A DNA stretch of 5,660 bases from Gammaproteobacteria bacterium (GTDB lineage: Bacteria; Pseudomonadota; Gammaproteobacteria; Steroidobacterales; Woeseiaceae), in assembly GCA_003645495.1 (NCBI GenBank), contig QNFK01000157.1, forward strand, positions 1 through 5,660, given 5' to 3'. A program made the position numbers and the translations under genes. The notes beneath the pieces were generated by a model that saw nothing but the letters and a program-made list of their open reading frames with translations, was not told the origin of the DNA and ran no database searches. Of the stretch, positions 1 to 4,974 are shown piece by piece (within the stretch, counting starts at the first letter, position 1; each line of letters begins with the position of its first letter).

Positions 1-572
1 TCGGTGACCAGGAATCTATACCCGGCACCGAAGTTCACCGTAAACCTGTCGTCTCCGGCGAAGGATGTCGATCCCAGACCGGCGATGACGTAGAACGCAG
101 TGTTGTAGGCGCGACCCTCGCCGATGAACCCCTCGCCCGGCAGAATGTTATAGCCTACATTGAGGTTGTAGTAGGTAAGCTCTCGCTCGCTGTCGGTCAG
201 CAATGGCGCGCCACCGCTCAGGACCTCAAAACTGGTCAATCCGCCTTCCGTTCGACCCACCGATCCCTCGACAAAGAAACCTTCAGTGACGTGGTAGGCA
301 AGCTTTACGCCGTAAACGAGGTCGGAACCAAAGTCCTCGATACTCATGATGCCCGCAAAAGCGCCAATTTCGAAGTCTTCAGAATCGATTTTAGGTTCTT
401 TTATCTGCCGTCGCTCAACCTCGGGCTCGATGACCTGGCCCTCAGGAATCTCTGCGGGCGGGGGAGCTTCTTCTTCCCCCCAACCGAACAGGTTCTTAGT
501 CGCGGCACAGCCCGAAAGCCCCAGTGCGAATACGGGTAATACTAGAAAAAGAAGGCGAAACCGACTTTCCAT
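1..572 (-). CDS. Outer membrane beta-barrel domain lipoprotein (C-terminus beyond window)
   Basis: Only the first 190 codons are present; the gene runs off the left edge. The ATG at 572 follows GAGGAAG with good spacing. Residues 1-22 form a lipoprotein signal (hydrophobic stretch L8-L19, lipobox LSGC with the lipidated cysteine at 22). The +2 residue is Ala, which by the enterobacterial Lol rule permits transport to the outer membrane. Residues 33-66 are an acidic, proline-rich linker. From about residue 67 the sequence alternates aromatic/hydrophobic and polar residues as in membrane beta-strands: EIGAFAGI, VYGVKLAYHV, FFVEGSVGRT, TYYNLNVGYN, AFYVIAGLG, FTVNFGAGYR. The pattern YNLNVGYNILPGE followed by FYVIAGLGSTSFAGDD matches my memory of the outer membrane beta-barrel domain family of myxobacteria and gammaproteobacteria (TIGR04565-type). 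The start overlaps the end of the SH3-barrel gene by 31 bases, implying co-translation. The partner or cargo is unknown. Confidence 0.85.
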   Translation of the reverse strand, partial: MESRFRLLFLVLPVFALGLSGCAATKNLFGWGEEEAPPPAEIPEGQVIEPEVERRQIKEPKIDSEDFEIGAFAGIMSIEDFGSDLVYGVKLAYHVTEGFFVEGSVGRTEGGLTSFEVLSGGAPLLTDSERELTYYNLNVGYNILPGEGFIGEGRAYNTAFYVIAGLGSTSFAGDDRFTVNFGAGYRFLVT

Positions 573-1336
573 TCTTCTACTTCCTCATTGTCGTCGCGAC
601 TGGTGAACACGACATAGCTTTTGAATTCAGCTCTGAGGATAAATCTTCGTGTCGCAAAAACACGAAGACCTATGCCTGCATGAGCAACCTCGTCCGTACG
701 ATCCTCGCCCTGAATGATAGTTGGTTTAGGCTCGGTGTGAATGATGCCTGCGCCGAGCGTGAAAAACGGTGATATCCGCCAATCTGGCCAAGTTTCATGG
801 ACCACGTTAACACTGGCCATCCAGCCGTTCGAAAAATTTCCCAAAATCTGTGAACCCCATGCCTCGATAGACACGTTTGGGTTGAGCGAATACCCGGTGT
901 ACAGGGAAATAACATTGGCGCCGCCGAAGTCGCCGGTCATCAGGCCCAGCTCCCAGCGGGAGTCGGTGAAATCCTGCTGATTCGCCTGTGCGAACTCGAT
1001 TTCCTGACCACCTGTTTGCAGCGTGCGCTCCATTTGCCCACGATCGACCCAGCCCTCTTTGCCATCCAGGCCGCGTACGAGGAACCAGTCAGTCCGGCGT
1101 TTGATGATGTCGACTGGCTCACCACGGTCAATGACGTGGAATATGGGATAGCCGACCGCAGGACCGGTGCGCAATTCCAGATAGGGATCGGCCACCGATA
1201 CTGTGCGATATTCGTCGGCGGCCTGAGCAAGTCCGGTGGTAAGCGTCTGGGTTAGCAAAAGAACCAGAACCGCCAGCCACAACGAGTTAGTTGATCGGGA
1301 CGTCGAATGGATTGTTGTAATATTGTGCTCCGACAT
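542..1336 (-). CDS. Exported SH3-domain / outer-membrane beta-barrel fusion protein
   Basis: This encodes 264 residues from the ATG at 1336 to TAG at 542. Residues 1-39 read as a Sec signal with a long polar n-region, hydrophobic core (about L19-L32) and cleavage site AQA|AD. Residues 43-105 form a bacterial SH3-like (SH3b) domain: YLELRTGPAVGYPIFHVIDRG, then VDIIKRRTDWFLVR and GWVDRGQM, the usual signature for binding peptidoglycan or peptides. After a short linker, residues 125-264 show beta-barrel alternation (WELGLMTGDFG, NVISLYTGYSL, SIEAWGSQILG, RISPFFTLGAGIIHTEP, HAGIGLRVFATRRFILRAEFKSYVVF) and end in Phe, typical of outer-membrane barrels recognised by the BAM machinery. Size suggests about eight strands. 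The gene overlaps its upstream neighbour by about 50 bases. An alternative TTG start at 1351, preceded by GGAGA at 9 bases, would add five residues; the ATG has only a weak GGA. An anchoring role between cell wall and outer membrane is inference. Confidence 0.87.
   Translation of the reverse strand: MSEHNITTIHSTSRSTNSLWLAVLVLLLTQTLTTGLAQAADEYRTVSVADPYLELRTGPAVGYPIFHVIDRGEPVDIIKRRTDWFLVRGLDGKEGWVDRGQMERTLQTGGQEIEFAQANQQDFTDSRWELGLMTGDFGGANVISLYTGYSLNPNVSIEAWGSQILGNFSNGWMASVNVVHETWPDWRISPFFTLGAGIIHTEPKPTIIQGEDRTDEVAHAGIGLRVFATRRFILRAEFKSYVVFTSRDDNEEVEEWKVGFAFFF
573..586 (-). promoter_or_regulatory. Ribosome binding site of the barrel lipoprotein gene
   Basis: On the minus strand GAGGAAG (586-580) lies a few bases before the ATG at 572; AGGA is 9 bases from the start. 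The site sits inside the last codons of the preceding SH3-barrel gene, so a ribosome finishing that gene passes directly over it. It supports 572 as the start. Confidence 0.7.
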
Positions 1337-4028
1337 CCAACCATTCCGCAATTAAGCGTTTCTCCGCGTCAGACAAGTACCCAAAGTGCATATCTGCTGG
1401 ATTGTCGAACCGGCTCAGGAAACGAGTCGACGCGTTAGCACCATCAGCACTCATAGAAGGATTTACGTTAATAGTCGCCAATATTTGATTGCCATTGGCA
1501 TCAACGCCAACCACGATCTGCAGATCCTGCAAGGCGCCCATATTAAGCTGTTGTTCGTTATCATTAAACAATAATTCGCGATACGAATTAAATTGATCCG
1601 GTTCATCCGGTGACAAACCATCGGCAAGGTCCAGTTGACCGGCCGGAACACGCACCACTGCCGCCGCATCAACCGGTGTATGGCAGTTAGTACAGTTGTT
1701 GCTCGGTGGCAGCATCGTGAGAGGATCAAGGACCGGTAGCCCCGTTACCGGGTCGACCGGAGGCAATCCGGTGACCGGGTCAAGTACCGGTCGGTTGGCT
1801 GCCCACAGCGGATGTACGTGCATCTCATAGTTGACGACGATGCGGCAATTCGATGCCCATGCCTGTGTCATGCAGTTCAATGTAGTCGGCGGTGGCGTCG
1901 TGAGATCCAGATAAGAATAACTGAAGCTCGGATCGGCCAGGCGCCCGGATTTGACCTCATCCGTCCATACGTCGTCAAACTCGACGTCCATCGAAGGTTC
2001 CAGCGAAGAGCAACCGTCCGTACCGCAAGTGACGCGTGCGCGAACTTCTGCCATCGTTTCACCGACTTCACCGACAAACAGTGCATCGACCGTGCCGGAA
2101 TTGAAAGATCCACCTGCTGTGGTCGCACCTGCATAGACAGAAGCGAACGCATCGAATCGACCGTGGGAAATACCACTCTGCACAACGTGACAACCATTGC
2201 ATTCGAGCAACTGTCCCGGGCGCAACTGAATCCAGTTTTGATGGCGCGCTGTAATGCGACGACCATTGCCGTCCAGCACGCTTATCGACAGTGCCGTATT
2301 CGCCGGTACCTTCATCATTACCGAACCATCTGGCTCAACCATCGAGTAACCCACAATCTCTTTCATACCGAGATTTCGAATCCGGCCAAAAGCGGTGTTA
2401 TCGAGATCAACAATGTCGTCATTCGGCAGCGAGACTGCTTTGACGATACGCAGGAATCGCGCCGGCCGCTGGTCAGCCGAAGTCGTTTGTGCAGGGTCGG
2501 CCAGGGTGTCGATTGGCGCTACCGCGCCGCCGTCAAAGTCATAAACACTGCGAATACTGATCACGGCTGCACCTTCTGCAACCAGGTCAGGATCCATAGT
2601 GAAGGTGCTTTGGCTGTCAAGAATCACTGGCGGCGTCGCTCGTGGATCAGCTGAAACGACTTCCGTGAACATGAAACCTTCTTCGGGCGGCACGATGGGC
2701 AACTGCGTGTTATCACGCGGGTCATATATCCAGACACCATAGATAGGGTCCGCTTCTTCATACAACGGATTGGCCAGGTTATCGACAGTACAGGGGTAAT
2801 ATACGATCGGCACCACAGGTGCATTGGGATCGATGATGTCCGTCAGGCGGCACTGGCTCCAGCTAACCAGCAAACGATCAGTTCCGTCCTGAATCGGAAA
2901 TACCGAGCTATACCTGCCACCAGGTGATGCCACGCCGGTTTCTGTGGAGATATTCAAGGTGGTCGCCCGCTGCTGAGCAGGACCAACCATGCCCGGATTG
3001 TCCATCGTTGGCTGTGTGTTCTCGAGAAAGGTCGGCGTATCTATGACAACAATGTCGCCGCCACCATTCGTGTCGGTGAATGGACGAACAAGCGCCATGA
3101 TGCGACCGTCCAGGAGTTCGCGCGGCTGGGTAAATTGAATCACCTCACCGTTTGATCCCGTGTCATGGCTGCTATTGCCATACAGCAACTCCAGCTCTGA
3201 GCCGTCCGGGTTCATACGATACAGATTAACTGCATCGTTAGGTCCTGCGTGATCCCAGCGACTGAAAACAATCTGGCCATTCGACAGAACGGCAGGGTCC
3301 ATGTCATGGCTTTGGTTGAATGAGACCTGCTCAACGTTGGAGCCATCGGCATTCATGATGTGCAACAGGAATGTAGGCTCGTTTTGGTCTTCGTCCTGCG
3401 CTTCGAATTGCGGTTTGCCTTCATCGAGCAATACAGCATTGGAACGCAGCTGTCGGGTCGAAGCGAAAATAATTCGCCCGTCAGGCAGATAGTGGGGAGA
3501 TAAATCATGACCAATTTCTGATGTCAGGTCTGATGCGATGACGCGCCGTAGTATTTGCGTTTCGAATACGTACTCCCAGACATTCCAGGTCGGTTGATTT
3601 TCGTCATCAATATCAAGATTCAGATCAACGGGACCACGCATCGCAAAAAGTAATCCGCTGCCATCGAATGCGATTTCGACGTCCCGTACTGCACCCAGTC
3701 CCTGGGTCTCTGCTGCGGTGATATTTACAGCATCTGTACTTGGCGAGGCGCGATCTTTGTAATAAAGGTCAGCTCCGAAATCGAACGAAATAAGCTCCCG
3801 CAGATCGGTTTGTACGAACTCTCCCTGATCATCGACAGGCAGAGGAGCTTTGATAAATGCGATCGGGAAATCAATGGCTACAGGGTCGGGTGACTGACCC
3901 GTGCCAATCTGGACACCCTGGTTGGCGCCGTCGCAAGCAACGATAGAGAGCAACGCCATAAGAAGAGTCGCAGTCAGCACTCCAATGCGTTTGGATCTAT
4001 CCGTTTTTCTTTGCGCTAATGTATTCAT
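1287..4028 (-). CDS. HzsA-related diheme c-type cytochrome lipoprotein with PD40/TolB-like propeller
   Basis: This encodes 913 residues. The ATG at 4028 is chosen because GAGGTGA lies 5 bases upstream and a lipoprotein signal follows at once (hydrophobic core 17-30, lipobox IVAC, Cys32); the frame stays open to 4187 but that extension lacks these. Residues about 110-500 carry TolB/PD40-type blades, e.g. GHDLSPHYLPDGRIIFAS (173-190), NADGSNVEQVSF (226-237) and SHDMDPAVLSNGQIVFSRWD (240-259). A middle domain follows: VEPDGSVMMKVPAN (564-577), NWIQLRPGQLLE, then heme site CNGCH (610-614) and SHGRFDAF. A C-terminal cytochrome region has YEMHVHPLW (734-742) and a second heme site CTNCH (779-783). 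Propeller, middle heme domain and C-terminal heme domain is the published order for the hydrazine synthase alpha subunit; many non-anammox bacteria encode such HzsA-related proteins of unknown substrate. Extra cysteine pairs C393/C413, C668/C673 and C719/C728 could form disulfides. Electron-transfer or redox enzyme in the periplasm is inferred; hydrazine synthesis is not claimed. Confidence 0.88.
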   Translation of the reverse strand: MNTLAQRKTDRSKRIGVLTATLLMALLSIVACDGANQGVQIGTGQSPDPVAIDFPIAFIKAPLPVDDQGEFVQTDLRELISFDFGADLYYKDRASPSTDAVNITAAETQGLGAVRDVEIAFDGSGLLFAMRGPVDLNLDIDDENQPTWNVWEYVFETQILRRVIASDLTSEIGHDLSPHYLPDGRIIFASTRQLRSNAVLLDEGKPQFEAQDEDQNEPTFLLHIMNADGSNVEQVSFNQSHDMDPAVLSNGQIVFSRWDHAGPNDAVNLYRMNPDGSELELLYGNSSHDTGSNGEVIQFTQPRELLDGRIMALVRPFTDTNGGGDIVVIDTPTFLENTQPTMDNPGMVGPAQQRATTLNISTETGVASPGGRYSSVFPIQDGTDRLLVSWSQCRLTDIIDPNAPVVPIVYYPCTVDNLANPLYEEADPIYGVWIYDPRDNTQLPIVPPEEGFMFTEVVSADPRATPPVILDSQSTFTMDPDLVAEGAAVISIRSVYDFDGGAVAPIDTLADPAQTTSADQRPARFLRIVKAVSLPNDDIVDLDNTAFGRIRNLGMKEIVGYSMVEPDGSVMMKVPANTALSISVLDGNGRRITARHQNWIQLRPGQLLECNGCHVVQSGISHGRFDAFASVYAGATTAGGSFNSGTVDALFVGEVGETMAEVRARVTCGTDGCSSLEPSMDVEFDDVWTDEVKSGRLADPSFSYSYLDLTTPPPTTLNCMTQAWASNCRIVVNYEMHVHPLWAANRPVLDPVTGLPPVDPVTGLPVLDPLTMLPPSNNCTNCHTPVDAAAVVRVPAGQLDLADGLSPDEPDQFNSYRELLFNDNEQQLNMGALQDLQIVVGVDANGNQILATINVNPSMSADGANASTRFLSRFDNPADMHFGYLSDAEKRLIAEWLDVGAQYYNNPFDVPIN
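1707..1787 (-). repeat. Three tandem 9-residue coding repeats (27-base units) before the second heme site
   Basis: Residues 748-774 of the HzsA-related protein read VLDPVTGLP, PVDPVTGLP, VLDPLTMLP, with consensus xxDPxTxLP. The three 27-base units begin at 1787, 1760 and 1733. The first two share GACCCGGT, but the DNA has otherwise diverged, so this is not a fresh duplication. The repeat lies between YEMHVHPLW and the second heme motif CTNCH, and probably forms an extended proline-rich loop. Confidence 0.85.
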
Positions 4029-4033
4029 AGCCT

Positions 4034-4040
4034 TCACCTC
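4034..4040 (-). promoter_or_regulatory. Strong ribosome binding site deciding the HzsA-related start
   Basis: GAGGTGA on the minus strand is a seven-base perfect complement to the conserved 16S rRNA 3' end, 5 bases before the ATG at 4028. It decides that start over the upstream in-frame start at 4187, which would place 53 extra residues before the lipoprotein signal. Confidence 0.8.
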
Positions 4041-4517
4041 TGCGAACCGCAATTGGAAATCCCGTTTTCCTGCTCCGGTTCGAATCTCAGATGCGCACTG
4101 CTCCACCATTACAACTAGCCTGTAATAGTGGACGCGGCACGCCCTGCATACCGTTAACGCGATCACAAAAAGACCGCGGCGTGACATCAGTTTAATGAAG
4201 GAAAATCAGCAATGTAATGTCTCGAAAGTACGACAGTGCGCAAAGTTAAGTTGCGCTTTTGTGGATGATTGCGAAGTCGAACCAGGAAACTATTGCGTTG
4301 GCTGAGTGTTCCTTACCAACTCACAACGAAAAGTTTTTGTGAATGGTTCCGAGGAAATTTCAGCAATGACGAAATCACTGAGCAACAGAGACCCACACGC
4401 AGCAAAAATGTGACACACGTCGTTAATGCATGTCGCTAGTCGTCATTGCTGTCTGTCTTCAGCGACAGTCAAGAGATCATTGTCAATCAGCGACTTACAT
4501 TAGCCGCATGGATATGT

Positions 4518-4530
4518 GTGCAAATTGCAC
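4518..4530. repeat. Perfect 13-bp palindrome, possible operator
   Basis: GTGCAA-A-TTGCAC is a perfect inverted repeat with six-base arms and a one-base centre. It begins 10 bases before the TTGACA hexamer at 4540. The size and symmetry suit a dimeric repressor or activator site. I do not match it to a named regulator, and no second copy was noticed in the window. Confidence 0.35.
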
Positions 4531-4663
4531 GACAAGCACTTGACATATCATGGCTCGCAACTGGCCCGACCGGGCGCCTATAACCTGCTGAAATTATTGC
4601 ATTTATAACCATTTTATAAGTACAAACCGAAAGCTGGCACGGCAATTGCTTTATATCTGACAA

Positions 4664-4682
4664 GCGCATGCATTTCGTGCGC
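4664..4682. repeat. GC-rich hairpin in the intergenic region
   Basis: GCGCATG (4664-4670) pairs with CGTGCGC (4676-4682) around the five-base loop CATTT, giving a 7-bp stem with one G-U pair. No T-run follows on either strand, so it does not look like an intrinsic terminator. It could be a protein site or part of a leader RNA. Confidence 0.3.
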
Positions 4683-4759
4683 CGGGCATAAGAGAAGTAA
4701 GCAGACTGTGAGTGTATTCACGGTCATTCCTCGAAAGCTCAGGCAAGCTTTTAAAGTAA

Positions 4760-4864
4760 GTCCACCTGCGGTGAAGCAGATTGTTCAGGGAAGAACGCAA
4801 AACGAACAAGGACTTCTGTTAAAGGCACATGTCGCTTAGCGGTGCTGCCAGGAGAGAGGTGGAC
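4760..4864 (+). other. Candidate folded leader RNA upstream of the divergent gene
   Basis: An 8-bp perfect closing stem (GTCCACCT at 4760-4767 with AGGTGGAC at 4857-4864) encloses two further pairings. The first stacks AGCAGA/TCTGTT (4775-4780 with 4815-4820, one G-U) on TTGTTC/GAACAA (4781-4786 with 4804-4809), leaving a five-base bulge at 4810-4814. The second pairs GCAC (4825-4828) with GTGC (4842-4845), with CGC/GCG inside. Together they make a three-way junction on the sense strand of the downstream gene. It ends in the purine-rich AGGAGAGAGGTGG, which the closing stem would partly mask. I match it to no known riboswitch class, and such pairings can arise by chance. Confidence 0.2.
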
Positions 4865-4936
4865 ATTGCGTCAGAAAGTCTGGCGCCCTCACCAATCCCT
4901 GCGGAGTCCGTTCTGGCTCGCCAGAGAATTAAATGA
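4829..4936 (+). CDS. Possible 35-residue upstream reading frame
   Basis: ATG at 4829 opens a 35-codon frame (MSLSGAARREVDIASESLAP..., ending ARQRIK) that stops at TGA 4934-4936. AAAGG lies just 3 bases before its ATG, closer than ideal; an internal GTG at 4859 has AGGAG 4 bases upstream. The stop overlaps an in-frame ATG of the downstream gene as ATGA (4933-4936), the arrangement seen in translationally coupled pairs. There is no signal peptide, membrane segment or recognisable motif. A frame this short occurs easily by chance, so it is only a candidate leader peptide. Confidence 0.15.
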   Translation: MSLSGAARREVDIASESLAPSPIPAESVLARQRIK

Positions 4937-4965
4937 ACACGTTGTCGAATCGTTTAGTCATGAGC

Positions 4966-4969
4966 AGGA
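4966..4969 (+). promoter_or_regulatory. Ribosome binding site favouring the 4975 start
   Basis: AGGA lies 5 bases before the ATG at 4975. Of three in-frame ATGs (4933, 4960, 4975), 4960 has no recognisable site and 4933 only AGAG inside a small hairpin (4912-4925). The third start also gives the shortest n-region before the signal-peptide core. Confidence 0.55.
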
Positions 4970-4974
4970 TTGAT

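Larger units (their letters stand above)
4029..4974. other. Long divergent intergenic region (about 950 bases)
   Basis: This stretch separates the two divergent genes and must hold both promoters. It reads as visibly more A/T-rich than the genes and has frequent stops in all frames; I see no conserved protein in it. A TTGACA hexamer at 4540-4545 has no acceptable -10 at 16-18 bases, and A/T-rich TATAAC/TATAAG words at 4579, 4604 and 4615 lack good -35 partners, so I call no promoter. Notable elements, listed separately, are a 13-bp palindrome, a GC-rich hairpin, a possible folded leader and a short upstream reading frame. Its length is much more than two simple promoters need. Confidence 0.75.

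Noticed and set aside
291..772. Overlapping plus-strand frames opposite the barrel genes
   Set aside because: They are antisense to two proteins with signal peptides and barrel patterns and show no motif of their own.
1812..2654. 280-codon plus-strand open frame opposite the HzsA-related gene
   Set aside because: It lies antisense to a gene with clear domain and heme motifs, is rich in Arg, Cys and His, and shows no domain or export signal; it is a shadow frame.
1287..4028. Anammox hydrazine synthase
   Set aside because: Only the alpha-subunit-like architecture is present; neighbours are barrel proteins, and HzsA-related proteins occur widely outside anammox bacteria.
4029..4187. Longer N-terminus of the HzsA-related gene with a start at 4187
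   Set aside because: The extension would put 53 residues before a clear lipoprotein signal, while the ATG at 4028 has a near-ideal GAGGTGA site.
4238..4260. Stem GCGCAA/TTGCGC with TTTT as a terminator
   Set aside because: The stem is only 6 bp, the T-run is four bases, and no plus-strand gene lies upstream that would need it.
4540..4584. Sigma-70 promoter from TTGACA (4540) and TATAAC (4579)
   Set aside because: The two hexamers are 33 bases apart, and nothing resembling a -10 lies at 16-18 bases from TTGACA.
4487..4669. 60-codon minus-strand frame in the intergenic region
   Set aside because: It has no recognisable motif, no convincing hydrophobic segment and an arbitrary composition; length is compatible with chance.
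4734..4752. AAAGCT/AGCTTT hairpin followed by T residues as an attenuator
   Set aside because: It is a 6-bp A/T-rich stem whose T-run is part of the stem arm; too weak to call.
4720..4765. CTCAGGCAA wording reminiscent of a glycine riboswitch
   Set aside because: The upstream GGAGAG and ACCGAAGG parts of that aptamer are missing, so the match is short and likely chance.
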